DNA from: Elusimicrobiota bacterium
GTDB taxonomy: Bacteria > Elusimicrobiota > Elusimicrobia > UBA1565 > UBA9628
NCBI GenBank assembly: GCA_026388095.1
Contig: JAPLKL010000066.1
Location: 1 to 45,888, forward strand
Direction: 5' to 3'
DNA length: 45,888 bases
The notes beneath the pieces are model-generated. The model was not told where the DNA came from. It did not search any database and saw nothing but the letters and a program-made list of their open reading frames with translations. Positions 6,995 through 14,839 of the stretch are shown in pieces (within the stretch, counting starts at the first letter, position 1; each line of letters starts with the position of its first letter). Both the position numbers and the translations under genes were made by a program.

Positions 6995-9232
6995 CTAGGC
7001 TTTCCAGCCCAGGCCGGCGATGTAGGCCTGTCCCGCGGAGACGCCCCCGTCGTTAGGCGGCAGCCTCTGGTGGGTATAGACCTGGAAGCCCGCGGCTTCG
7101 AGAAGCTCGGCCGCCTTCTCGTTCAGGCGCGCGTTCTGGAACACCCCGCCGGTCAGGGCCACGCGCTCCAGACCAGCGGCCTGGGCGACCTCCACGATCA
7201 TCCGCGCCAGTCCGTTGTGGAAGCGCGCCGATATCCGTCCGGCCGGGACCCCGGCGCCGATATCATCGAGGGCCGCGCGCAGCATGGGCTCCCAGTCCGC
7301 GGCGCCGCCGGGATAGGCCCCGGTCTCGGACGCGTCGATGCAGTGCTCCAAAGACATGGCCGCCTGGCCCTCGAACGAGTTCTTCTGGCGCAGGCCCAGC
7401 AAGGAGGCCATCCCGTCGAAGAGCCGGCCCGCGCTGGAGGTGCGCGGGGAGAGCGCGGCGGAAGACGGGAGCTTTCGGGCCGCCTCCCAGCCTTCCGGGA
7501 AGAGCGGGGCGAGCCGGTCGAGGTCCAGGCCGAGCTCGGACAAGAGCCCCAAAGCGCAGCGCCGCGGCTCGCGCACGGCGGCCTCCCCTCCGGGCAAGGG
7601 GAAGGTGCGCAGATGCGCGAAGCGTCGGGCTCCCTTCTCGTCCACGATGAGGAACTCCCCGCCCCAGATGGTCCCGTCCGTGCCCAGCCCCAAGCCGTCC
7701 CAGGCCACGCCCAGCACCGGCGGGGCGATGTCCTGCTCGGCCATGAGCGCGGCCACGTGCGCGTGGTGGTGCTGGACGCGGACCACGGGCAGGCCCAAGG
7801 ACTCGGCGTGTCGGCTCGAGGCGTAGTCCGGATGCAGGTCGCAGGCCGCGGACTCCGGCTTGAAGCCGTAGAGGCGGGACAGGTCCGCTATGGCGGCTCG
7901 GAACGCCTCCAGGCTGGCCGCGGTCTCCAGGTCGCCCAGGTGCTGGCTCACCACGATCTGGCGTCCCCAGCCCAAAGCGATGGTGTTCTTGAGGTGCGCG
8001 CCCAGCGCCAGGACCGGCCGCAGAGGCCGGCCCGTGCGCAGGGGCAGGGGCGCCAGGCCCCGGGCCCGGCGCAGGACCAGCTGGCGGCCGCGCGCCAGGC
8101 GCACGATGGAGTCGTCCGCGTGCCGGGCGATGGGGCGGTCGTTCATGAGAAAAGCGTCAGCCAAGCCCTTGAGCCGGGACTTGGCCTCCTCGTTGTCCTT
8201 GGCGATGGGCTCCTCGCTGAGGTTGCCGCTGGTGGCCACCACGGGGAAGCCCAGCTCCTTCATGAGCAGGTGGTGCAGAGGCGCATAGGGCAGCATCGCT
8301 CCCAGCCACGGATTGCCGGGCGCTGCCTCCTCCGTGATGAGAGGCCGCTCCGGCCGGCGGCGCAGGAGGACGATGGGCGCGGCCGCGGACTCGAGCCAGC
8401 CCGCCTCCAGGTCCGAGACCAGGCAGGCCTGCCGGACGCAGGCCAGGTCCGGGAACATCACCGCGAAAGGCTTCTCGTTGCGCCGCTTGCGCTCCCGCAA
8501 AAGCCTCACGGCGTCGGGCGAGCGGGCGTCGCAAAGGAGCAGGAACCCGCCGATGCCCTTCATGGCCAAGACCGCGCCTTGGCGGATGAAGCCCGCGGCC
8601 TGGCGCAGCGCCGAGCCGCCCTCGCACATGGCCGAGCCCTCCTGCTCCAGCCAGAGCCTGGGCCCGCAGTCCGGGCAGGCTATGGGCTGGGCATGGAAGC
8701 GGCGGTCCGTGGGGTCCTCGTACTCGGCCCGGCAGGCCGGGCAGAGGGTGAAGCCGGCCATGGTGGTGTTGGGCCTGTCATAAGGAATGCCGGCCTGGAT
8801 GGTGAAGCGTGGACCGCAGAGCGTGCAGTTGGTGAAGGGGTAGCCTCGGCGGCGCGCTTGGGGCGCGTTGATCTCGGCCAGGCAGTCCGGGCAGGTGGCC
8901 AGGTCCGGCAGGACCCAGGCCGAAGGAGCGGAGGCCCCTTCGCTCTTCCTGATCTCAAAATCCTTGAAGCCGGCGGCGTCGAGCCAGACCGTCTCCACGG
9001 CGGCGATCACCGCGGCCCGGGGCTTCTCGGCCGCGATCCGCGCCGCGAAGCGCTCCAACAGGTCTTGGCCGCCGTCCACCTCTATGACCACGCCGTACGG
9101 CCCGTTGAGCACCCAGCCCTTGAGCCCCGTTTCCGCGGCCAGGCGGAAGACGAAGGGGCGGAAGCCCACGCCCTGGACCGCGCCGAATATGGAGAGGCGC
9201 AGGCGGCGCGCCGAGCCCGATGCGGGAGCCAA
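6995..9232 (-). CDS. hypF: Carbamoyltransferase HypF ([NiFe]-hydrogenase maturation)
   Basis: A 745-residue full-length HypF. It converts carbamoyl phosphate and ATP to carbamoyl-adenylate and passes the carbamoyl group to HypE, the source of the CN ligands of [NiFe]-hydrogenase. Domain order is complete: N-terminal acylphosphatase (GAVQGVGFRPFVFR, residues about 8-95), two zinc fingers (CPDC/CTLC and CPAC/CPDC), a YrdC/Sua5-like domain (KGIGGFLLLCDA...), and a Kae1-like domain with VQHHHAHVAALMAE and VAWDGLGLGTDGTIWGGEFL. The first possible codon is TTG at 9232, one base after the ispH stop; no upstream ATG is available. No hypC, D, E or hydrogenase structural gene lies in the window, so its partners must be elsewhere. 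Co-transcribed with ispH. Confidence 0.96.
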   Translation of the reverse strand: MAPASGSARRLRLSIFGAVQGVGFRPFVFRLAAETGLKGWVLNGPYGVVIEVDGGQDLLERFAARIAAEKPRAAVIAAVETVWLDAAGFKDFEIRKSEGASAPSAWVLPDLATCPDCLAEINAPQARRRGYPFTNCTLCGPRFTIQAGIPYDRPNTTMAGFTLCPACRAEYEDPTDRRFHAQPIACPDCGPRLWLEQEGSAMCEGGSALRQAAGFIRQGAVLAMKGIGGFLLLCDARSPDAVRLLRERKRRNEKPFAVMFPDLACVRQACLVSDLEAGWLESAAAPIVLLRRRPERPLITEEAAPGNPWLGAMLPYAPLHHLLMKELGFPVVATSGNLSEEPIAKDNEEAKSRLKGLADAFLMNDRPIARHADDSIVRLARGRQLVLRRARGLAPLPLRTGRPLRPVLALGAHLKNTIALGWGRQIVVSQHLGDLETAASLEAFRAAIADLSRLYGFKPESAACDLHPDYASSRHAESLGLPVVRVQHHHAHVAALMAEQDIAPPVLGVAWDGLGLGTDGTIWGGEFLIVDEKGARRFAHLRTFPLPGGEAAVREPRRCALGLLSELGLDLDRLAPLFPEGWEAARKLPSSAALSPRTSSAGRLFDGMASLLGLRQKNSFEGQAAMSLEHCIDASETGAYPGGAADWEPMLRAALDDIGAGVPAGRISARFHNGLARMIVEVAQAAGLERVALTGGVFQNARLNEKAAELLEAAGFQVYTHQRLPPNDGGVSAGQAYIAGLGWKA

Positions 9233-9233
9233 G

Positions 9234-10097
9234 CTAGCGGACTGCGCGGGAGCCTGCCACCTTGCGCAGGACCCGCTCCACCAGCCAGTCGGGCGTGGAG
9301 GCGCCGGCCGTGACGCCGATGCGCCGCGCCGCCCGGACCACGGCCGCGTCCAACTCGGAGCTGGACTGCACCGCCACCGTCCGGGGGCAGTGCCTGCGGC
9401 AGAGCGCGGCCAGGCGCGCGGTGTTGGCCGAGTGCTTGTCGCCCACCACGATCATCAGGTCCACCATCCCGGCCAGCTCCGCAGTCTCGCGCTGGCGGTC
9501 GCGGCTGGGCTTGCAGATGGTGTCGGAGACGACCATGGCCTTGGCCCGCCGCTTGACGACCGCCACGGTCTTGAGGAAAACCTCCTCTTCCTGCGTGGTC
9601 TGGGCCACGACGTTGACCTTGTCGAGGCGGGGGAGCTTCGCCGCCTCCTTGGGCCCGGCCACCACGAAAGCGTCGCGGCCCGCGTAGCCGAGCAGCCCCT
9701 TGACCTCGGCGTGCCCGCGGTCTCCCACGATGACCGTGGCGAAGCCCTGCCGGGCGTGCCTGCTGACGGCATATTGAGCTTTCTTGACCAATGGGCAGGT
9801 GGCATCGACCACTTCGAGGCCCTGCCAGCGCGCCTCGGCCTCCAGCTCGGGGGGGACGCCGTGCGCGCGGATGACCAGGACCCCGTCCTGGCCCTTGACC
9901 TCGGCCAGGGATTCCACGTCATGGATGCCTTCCGCCGCGAGCCGCGCGATGACCGCGGAGTTGTGCACGAGGGGCCCCAAGGTGTAGACGGGGCCTTTGC
10001 CGGCCCGGCTGAGCTCGCGCACGCGCGCGATGGCTTTCTGCACGCCCGGGCAGAACCCGGCGCTCTTGGCCAGCCGGACCTTGGAGTCTTTCTCCAT
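9234..10097 (-). CDS. ispH: 4-hydroxy-3-methylbut-2-enyl diphosphate reductase
   Basis: The last enzyme of the MEP isoprenoid pathway, reducing HMBPP to IPP and DMAPP with a [4Fe-4S] cluster. All three cluster cysteines are visible: Cys16 in AGFCPGV, Cys101 in DATCPLV and Cys195 in SDTICKP. The catalytic/diphosphate-binding residues His45 (LVHN), His79 (RAHG), His129 and Glu131 (GHAEVKG) and the TTQ motif at 167-169 are also present. The length (287) is normal. The usual G-x-NSSNT motif reads GDKHSANTARL here, a mild deviation. The start ATG at 10097 sits 6 nt downstream of TATAAT with no Shine-Dalgarno site, indicating a leaderless transcript. It leads an ispH-hypF unit. Confidence 0.96.
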   Translation of the reverse strand: MEKDSKVRLAKSAGFCPGVQKAIARVRELSRAGKGPVYTLGPLVHNSAVIARLAAEGIHDVESLAEVKGQDGVLVIRAHGVPPELEAEARWQGLEVVDATCPLVKKAQYAVSRHARQGFATVIVGDRGHAEVKGLLGYAGRDAFVVAGPKEAAKLPRLDKVNVVAQTTQEEEVFLKTVAVVKRRAKAMVVSDTICKPSRDRQRETAELAGMVDLMIVVGDKHSANTARLAALCRRHCPRTVAVQSSSELDAAVVRAARRIGVTAGASTPDWLVERVLRKVAGSRAVR

Positions 10098-10103
10098 ATC
10101 CAG

Positions 10104-10109
10104 ATTATA
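10104..10109 (-). promoter_or_regulatory. -10 box of ispH
   Basis: Perfect TATAAT on the minus strand ends 6 nt before the ispH ATG. The -35 side is weak. It faces the promoter of the plus-strand gene at 10188. Confidence 0.65.
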
Positions 10110-10175
10110 TCAAAGCGGCGAGACGGGCCCATGCGCCTGGGCCAAAAGGCCCGCTCTTTTCGCGCCTCCTGCGAG

Positions 10176-10181
10176 TATAAT
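10176..10181 (+). promoter_or_regulatory. -10 box of the secreted protein gene at 10188
   Basis: Perfect TATAAT followed by 6 nt and then ATG; no Shine-Dalgarno site. Same geometry as the divergent ispH start. Confidence 0.65.
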
Positions 10182-10187
10182 ATCTCG

Positions 10188-10742
10188 ATGCGTTCTTTCG
10201 GCTTCTGCGCCGTCCTCCTGTTCTGCACACCGGCCCTGCGGGCCCAGCCCGCGCCGACCGCGGCCGTGGCGGACGACCGCCTGCGCGCCTGGCTCGCTAC
10301 AGAGCCCAAAGTCCGGGAGAAGATCGCCCGGACACAGGGCTCGGCGGTGGTCCTGGTGGAGCCGGACCTCAAGGACGCGGTGGCCGACCGGCCCGCGGGC
10401 CCGCCCAGCCCGCAGCAGCCGGCTTGTCAGGACCTGAGGAGCTGCGCTGTCCCTCCCCTGACCCTGGACATCCCCCCCGGCGAGAGCGTGGAGGCGGCGA
10501 TCCGGTCCATGCTGCGGCCTTGGATCTTGCTGGCTGACGCGCGGGGCACGCGGCTCGGCGTGGCCTCAGCCGGCTCCGAGGGCCAGGCGGTCCTGTCCAT
10601 GAACCTCCAGGGCCTGGGCCTCTCGGGCGTGGAGCTCAACATCGCGCCCAAGCCGGGGTCAGGCACGCACCTGTGGTTCAGCCGCGGCCTGGAGCTGGCC
10701 GAGATCTACGCGCGCGAGCGCGAAACCATCAAGCAGCCTTAA
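10188..10742 (+). CDS. Secreted protein of unknown function
   Basis: A 184-residue protein with a short signal peptide (MRSFGFCAVLLFCTPALRA, predicted cleavage near residue 19-20). The mature part is Pro/Ala-rich, has two cysteines close together (CQDLRSC, possible disulfide), and a C-terminal half with alternating strand-like sequence (TRLGVASAGSEGQAVLSMNL, GVELNIAPKPGSGTHLWFSRGLELAEIY). No family is recognised. The ATG directly follows TATAAT plus 6 nt, which fixes the start. It stands alone, between the divergent ispH-hypF unit and a strong terminator, so it is probably monocistronic. Confidence 0.7.
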   Translation: MRSFGFCAVLLFCTPALRAQPAPTAAVADDRLRAWLATEPKVREKIARTQGSAVVLVEPDLKDAVADRPAGPPSPQQPACQDLRSCAVPPLTLDIPPGESVEAAIRSMLRPWILLADARGTRLGVASAGSEGQAVLSMNLQGLGLSGVELNIAPKPGSGTHLWFSRGLELAEIYARERETIKQP

Positions 10743-10744
10743 AC

Positions 10745-10785
10745 AAGACAGCCCCCGACAGGCAAAGCCTGTCGGGGGCTGTCTT
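10745..10785. terminator. Strong bidirectional intrinsic terminator
   Basis: A perfect 19-bp inverted repeat (AAGACAGCCCCCGACAGGC and its complement) with a 3-nt AAA loop, with T-rich sequence on the right and A-rich sequence on the left. It lies between two convergent genes, ending at 10742 (+) and 10802 (-), and should serve both. Confidence 0.92.
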
Positions 10786-10801
10786 TTACAACAGAAACGG
10801 A

Positions 10802-12034
10802 TCAGCCCTGCATCTTGAGCGCGGTCAAGGCGCAGACCTTGGCGTCGCCGATGAGGTTGTCCAGGATGCAGTACTCGTTGGGCTGATGCGCGGTCTCGTC
10901 GAGCTTGGCCGAGACCACGGCGGGCAGGCCGAGCTTGCGGAACACCGCGGCCACGGTGCCGCCGCCGATGCCCATGGTCTTGGCCTTGACCCCGTGGACC
11001 TCCTTGATGGCCTCGCTGATCAGCTTGACCACCTCGGCGTCCGGCGAGGTCGGCGGCGCGGCCTCGGCGCGCTGCATGTCGTCGAATGAGATCTTGACGC
11101 CGTACTGCTTCTCCACGCCCTTGGCCAGCTTCTTGATCTCGGCTTCCACGGTCTTGAGCGGGTACTGGGGCAGGACCCGGCAGTCGTAGTAGAACACGTC
11201 CTCGCCCGGCAGGGTGTTGATGTTGGGGACGTTGGCGTCCTTCTTGGTCGGCTCGAAGGTGCTCATGGGCGGGCAGTAGAGCTTGTCCTTCTTGCCGAAC
11301 TTCTTGTAGAGGCTCTGCATGCGGATGGCCAGGTCGCAGGCGGCCTTGAAGGCGTTGCGGCCCTGCTCGGGCATGGAGGCGTGGCACTGCTTGCCCCGGG
11401 TCGTGATCTTGAGCCACCAGAGGGACTTCTCCGCGACCTCCACCATGGAGCCGTCGGACTCGCCGCCGTCCGGGACCAGGAACATGTCGTCCTTGCCGAA
11501 GATCTCCGGATGGTTCTTGGCCAGCCAGATGGCGCCGAAGTCCGAGCCGGTCTCCTCGTCGGCCGCGAAGAGCAGGGCCAGGTCCACGGGGGGCCGGTAG
11601 CCGCAGTCCATCATGGCCTTGGCCACCAGGATGCTCGCGACCAGCGCCTGCTGGTTGTCCTCCACGCCGCGGCCGTAGAGCTTGCCGTTTTCCACGTGCA
11701 AGGTGTAAGGGTCGCTCTTCCAGAGCTTGCGCTCGCCCGGGGGGACCACGTCGGTGTGGGACATGATCCAGAGGGTCTTCTTCGAACTCTGGCCCTTCCA
11801 GCGCGCCACGATGTTGGGCCGGATGCTCATCTTGGCCTGGGGGTCGGGGCAGTTGTACCACTGGATCTCGTCGAACTTGAGCTTGCGCAGCTCGGCGTCG
11901 AGCCACTGGGACTTGTCGTGCTCGCCTTCGCCGCCGCTGGAGGGCGCGATGGCCGGGATGGCGGTCAGGCCCCGCTGCAGCTCCACGGCGTAGTCGCGGT
12001 AGCTGTCGATCTTCTGCAGAATCTGTTCTTTCAT
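10802..12034 (-). CDS. M20-family metallopeptidase (DapE/ArgE-like)
   Basis: A 410-residue cytoplasmic di-zinc hydrolase of the M20 family (amino-acylases, dipeptidases, DapE/ArgE). Ligand and catalytic motifs are visible: MSHTDVVPPGE (first His and catalytic Asp), GRGVEDNQQ (bridging Asp), AADEETGSDFG (catalytic Glu and ligand Glu), VPDGGESDG (Asp ligand) and a C-terminal His in DETAHQPNE. Between them lies the dimerisation or lid domain with GKQCHASMPEQGRNAF. The exact substrate is not predictable; the closest annotations would be diaminopropionate/diaminopimelate-type or dipeptide deacylases. A good Shine-Dalgarno site (AAGGGGGA) precedes ATG by 5 nt, unlike the leaderless genes nearby. 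Monocistronic. Confidence 0.9.
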   Translation of the reverse strand: MKEQILQKIDSYRDYAVELQRGLTAIPAIAPSSGGEGEHDKSQWLDAELRKLKFDEIQWYNCPDPQAKMSIRPNIVARWKGQSSKKTLWIMSHTDVVPPGERKLWKSDPYTLHVENGKLYGRGVEDNQQALVASILVAKAMMDCGYRPPVDLALLFAADEETGSDFGAIWLAKNHPEIFGKDDMFLVPDGGESDGSMVEVAEKSLWWLKITTRGKQCHASMPEQGRNAFKAACDLAIRMQSLYKKFGKKDKLYCPPMSTFEPTKKDANVPNINTLPGEDVFYYDCRVLPQYPLKTVEAEIKKLAKGVEKQYGVKISFDDMQRAEAAPPTSPDAEVVKLISEAIKEVHGVKAKTMGIGGGTVAAVFRKLGLPAVVSAKLDETAHQPNEYCILDNLIGDAKVCALTALKMQG

Positions 12035-12117
12035 GGGAATCCCCCTTGAGCGGCTAGTCTAGCAGATTCGGGGTGGGCAGAAAATAAGCGATAATACGTC
12101 TCGCCCGCGAGGGCTCC

Positions 12118-13095
12118 ATGAGATTCCTCATCCTGGCGCTCGACAATCTGGGCGACGCGGTCATGGCTTCCGCCGCGGCGGGCCCCATCAAGTCCCTGAG
12201 CCCGGGCGCGCGGGTGGGGCTCTGGACCAAGGCCTATTCCGCCCGCGTCCTGCACGGCCACCCGGACCTGGACTTCCTCCACGCCAGCGACCCCTTCTGG
12301 GACGCGGCACCCGGAGCGGGGAGAGGAGGTCTAAAAAAATTCCTTGAAACACTCCTGGAAGTCCGCCGGCAAAGATATGACGCCGCCTTCGTCCTGGGCA
12401 CGGAATGGCGGCGGGCCTTGTGCGCTTTCCTCTGCGGGGTCCCGGAGCGCGTCGGCTACGCGGTGCGCAAGAGCGGACCGCTGCTCACTTTGCGGGTCCC
12501 GTGGGAGGCTCACGGGCCTCACACCATAGACGACCACTTGGCCTTGGTGGAACACTATTTCAAGGCGAGACTCGATCACCCAGGCTCCTGGCCCAGGCTG
12601 GGGCTCTCTCAAGACGAGACGGAGCTGCGGGACAAGGCGCGCGCGCGCCTAGGTGGAGGGCCGGTGGTCGTCCTGCATCCCTTCTCCGGCGAGCCCCTGC
12701 GCCAATGGCCCATGCCGGGATTCTGCGCGTTCATCGAAGAGTTCTCCTCCCGCTTGCCCGAAAGCCGCTTCGTGCTCTTCATCGGAGCCAAGGACGAGGC
12801 CTTAGTGGACCGGCAAGCCGCGGCATTGCAGCGGGACAATGTCTGGCTGCCGGAGGACCAGTCCATCGCCAACATGAAGGCGGTCATGAGCCTGGCTCGG
12901 CTCTTCATCGGCACCGATTCCGGGCCCGGGCACATCGCGGCCGCCCTGGGCATCCCCGTCCTGAGCCTGGCCGGGCCGCATTCCCAGGTCGAGCGGCATC
13001 GGCCCTGGGGCAAGACCGTCCGGCTGCTCAGGACCGGCTCTTTAGAGCGCCTCTCCGCCTCCGATGTCGCCGACGCGGCGCAGGGATTGCTCTGA
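12118..13095 (+). CDS. Glycosyltransferase family 9 (heptosyltransferase-like)
   Basis: A 325-residue GT-B enzyme of family GT9, the family of ADP-heptose:LPS heptosyltransferases. Visible features: the N-terminal ILALDNLGDAVMASAA nucleotide-loop motif (residues 4-19), HPFSGEPLRQWPMPGFCAFIEEF at the start of the C-terminal Rossmann domain, and the donor-binding FIGTDSGPGHIAAALGIPVLSLAGP. It probably adds a heptose or related sugar to an outer-membrane or surface glycan. The next gene starts one base before its stop ends (TGATG), so it is coupled to the metallophosphoesterase. A -10-like GATAAT lies 22 nt upstream of ATG and GAGGG close to it, so this mRNA has a short leader. Confidence 0.9.
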   Translation: MRFLILALDNLGDAVMASAAAGPIKSLSPGARVGLWTKAYSARVLHGHPDLDFLHASDPFWDAAPGAGRGGLKKFLETLLEVRRQRYDAAFVLGTEWRRALCAFLCGVPERVGYAVRKSGPLLTLRVPWEAHGPHTIDDHLALVEHYFKARLDHPGSWPRLGLSQDETELRDKARARLGGGPVVVLHPFSGEPLRQWPMPGFCAFIEEFSSRLPESRFVLFIGAKDEALVDRQAAALQRDNVWLPEDQSIANMKAVMSLARLFIGTDSGPGHIAAALGIPVLSLAGPHSQVERHRPWGKTVRLLRTGSLERLSASDVADAAQGLL

Positions 13096-14210
13096 TGCTG
13101 GCCATGTTCGGCTTCATCGCCACGGTCATCCTCGTCTACCTGGGGATGCAGTACTACGTGGCCTTCTGGCTGCTGCGCAATTTCCCGGCCCTGCCGCTCT
13201 CCCCCCAGGCCGCCCGCGTCACGGTCCTGCTCCTGGCCTTGAGCTTCCCCTTCTCCATGGTCTGCCTGCGGCATTTCCGCGGGTCCTGGACCGCGGCCTT
13301 CGCTTATCTCTCCTTCATCTGGCTCGGCTTGGTCCTCATCTGGCTGGCCAGCGCGGCAGCCGGCGACCTGGTCCTGCTCGCGGCCCGGCTGCGGGGCGGG
13401 GCCGAGGCCCTGCGCCCCTGGGTCCGGCTGGCCGTGCTGGCCGCGGCCGCGGCCGGAGGCCTCTGGTCGCTCTACAACGCGGCGCGCATGCCCGCGCTGC
13501 GGGAGGTCGAGATCGCCCTGCCCAATCTGCCCCGCGAGCTCGACGGCTTCACCGTGGTGCAGCTCTCCGACCTGCACCTGGGCGTGACCGTGCCCCTGGG
13601 CAAGTTCTCCCGCATCGTGGCGCAGGTCTCGGCACTCAAGCCCGACTTGGTGGTCCTGACCGGAGACATCCTCGACGCCGGGCTCAACGACGAGGAGGGC
13701 TTCGCGGCCATCGGCTCGGGCCTGCGGGCCCGGCTCGGGGTGCTCGCGGTGCTGGGCAACCACGAGTTCTATCATGGGGCGGCGGCCTCCGCCAAAGCCT
13801 TCCAGAGCATGGGCGCGCGCCTGTTGCGCGACGAGGTCCTGGTCCTGCCCGGCGGGCTGCAGGTCGCGGCCGTCGACGACGTGCGCACTGCGGGCCTCTC
13901 CGCGGCTGACGTCGCCGCGGTGCTCTCCAAGCTCGACGCCTCCAAGCCTTCGCTCTTCCTGTCCCATCAGCCCATGTATTTCGAGACCGCGGCGCGGGCC
14001 GGCGTGGGCCTGATGCTCTCCGGCCACACCCACAAAGGCCAGATCTTCCCCTTCAACCTCATCGTGCGCCTGGTCTATCCCCATTTCAACGGCCTCTACC
14101 GCGACGGGGGCAGCCTCCTCTACGTCACCTCCGGGACCGGGCAGTGGGGCCCGCCCATGCGCCTGTTCACCCGGGCCGAGGCCGTGCGCTTCACCTTGCG
14201 CCGCGGCTAA
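13095..14210 (+). CDS. Membrane-anchored metallophosphoesterase (YkuE/YaeI-like)
   Basis: A 371-residue protein with four predicted N-terminal membrane helices (residues 1-130) followed by a calcineurin-like phosphoesterase domain. All metal-binding blocks are present in order: LSDLHLG, LTGDILDAG, LGNHEFYHG, FLSHQP and SGHTHKGQ. YkuE-type relatives hydrolyse phosphoester or pyrophosphate bonds of lipid-linked substrates such as UDP-diacylglucosamine (a role known for LpxG/LpxH relatives). Given the upstream heptosyltransferase-like gene, a lipid-A or envelope-glycan substrate is plausible but not proven. ATG overlaps the GT9 stop by one base. Confidence 0.88.
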   Translation: MLAMFGFIATVILVYLGMQYYVAFWLLRNFPALPLSPQAARVTVLLLALSFPFSMVCLRHFRGSWTAAFAYLSFIWLGLVLIWLASAAAGDLVLLAARLRGGAEALRPWVRLAVLAAAAAGGLWSLYNAARMPALREVEIALPNLPRELDGFTVVQLSDLHLGVTVPLGKFSRIVAQVSALKPDLVVLTGDILDAGLNDEEGFAAIGSGLRARLGVLAVLGNHEFYHGAAASAKAFQSMGARLLRDEVLVLPGGLQVAAVDDVRTAGLSAADVAAVLSKLDASKPSLFLSHQPMYFETAARAGVGLMLSGHTHKGQIFPFNLIVRLVYPHFNGLYRDGGSLLYVTSGTGQWGPPMRLFTRAEAVRFTLRRG

Positions 14211-14214
14211 TTGG

Positions 14215-14242
14215 TATAATAATGACTAACCAGTCAGTCATT
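14215..14242 (+). promoter_or_regulatory. tetR-tolC-RND promoter with overlapping TetR operator
   Basis: TATAAT at 14215-14220 is followed at once by a 22-bp inverted repeat (14221-14242, AATGACT...AGTCATT arms, 9 of 11 pairs) resembling the GACTGACTGGT type operators of TetR regulators. The operator covers the expected transcription start, which fits autorepression of the operon. Confidence 0.75.
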
Positions 14243-14245
14243 ACC

Positions 14246-14839
14246 ATGAGACCCGCGGCCGCTTCCGCCAAGAAGGACGCCATCCTAGCCGCCACCCGCC
14301 GGCTGTTGGTCGAGCGCGGCTTCCAGGACCTCACCTTGGACGAGGTCGCGCGCGCGGCCGGGGTGGCCAAGGGCACGCTCTTCCTTTATTACAAGAGCAA
14401 GGATGCCCTGTTCTCGGCCGCTTTCGGCGACCTGGTCGACCAGCTCGGCGGCCGCCTCGACGAACTCCTGGCCTCGGATCGGCGCGGCCGCGCTCTCCTG
14501 GCCGAGACCGCGCGCGCCATCCTCTCCCACCACGACCGCAACCGCGACTTCATGGCCCATTTCGGGGCCGGTCGGTTCCCGGCCTGCGGCGCGCGCTCCG
14601 CGGAGCGCCTCATGGACAAGTTCCGCGAGAACGGCCGCCGCGTCACCCGGATCCTCCAGCGCTGCGCGGAAGACGGGCTCCTCCCTGCCGGCGACTTCGT
14701 CTACGAGTCCGCGGCGCTCTTCGGCCTCTGCCGCAGCGCCATGCTGGAGAAGCTCATCCGCGGCTCCGCAGGCCGGGTGGAGGACCAGACCGACAAGGTG
14801 CTGGGGTTCTTCCTGCACGGCGCCCGGGGGAAGGCATGA
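14246..14839 (+). CDS. TetR/AcrR-family transcriptional repressor
   Basis: A 197-residue TetR regulator. The N-terminal HTH is clear: KDAILAATRRLLVERGFQDLTLDEVARAAGVAKGTLFLYYKSKDALFSAAF (residues 9-60). The C-terminal ligand-binding half is variable, as expected. An in-frame ATG at 14222 exists, but it lies one base after TATAAT and so upstream of the expected transcription start; I therefore prefer ATG 14246, just behind the operator. It overlaps the downstream tolC-like gene by 4 nt (ATGA). It most likely represses its own operon and responds to a pump substrate. Confidence 0.88.
   Translation: MRPAAASAKKDAILAATRRLLVERGFQDLTLDEVARAAGVAKGTLFLYYKSKDALFSAAFGDLVDQLGGRLDELLASDRRGRALLAETARAILSHHDRNRDFMAHFGAGRFPACGARSAERLMDKFRENGRRVTRILQRCAEDGLLPAGDFVYESAALFGLCRSAMLEKLIRGSAGRVEDQTDKVLGFFLHGARGKA

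Noticed and set aside
6879-7010. Plus-strand small ORF starting MTKDLWLDDVIRSDG, opposite the 15-codon ORF
   Set aside because: It runs without a stop into the antisense of hypF and has no promoter or ribosome site on that strand.
11375-11400. TGGCAC...TTGCC considered as a sigma-54 promoter
   Set aside because: The spacing is 3 nt instead of about 5 and it lies inside the M20 peptidase gene. I did not find a convincing -24/-12 site by eye; a full search was not possible.
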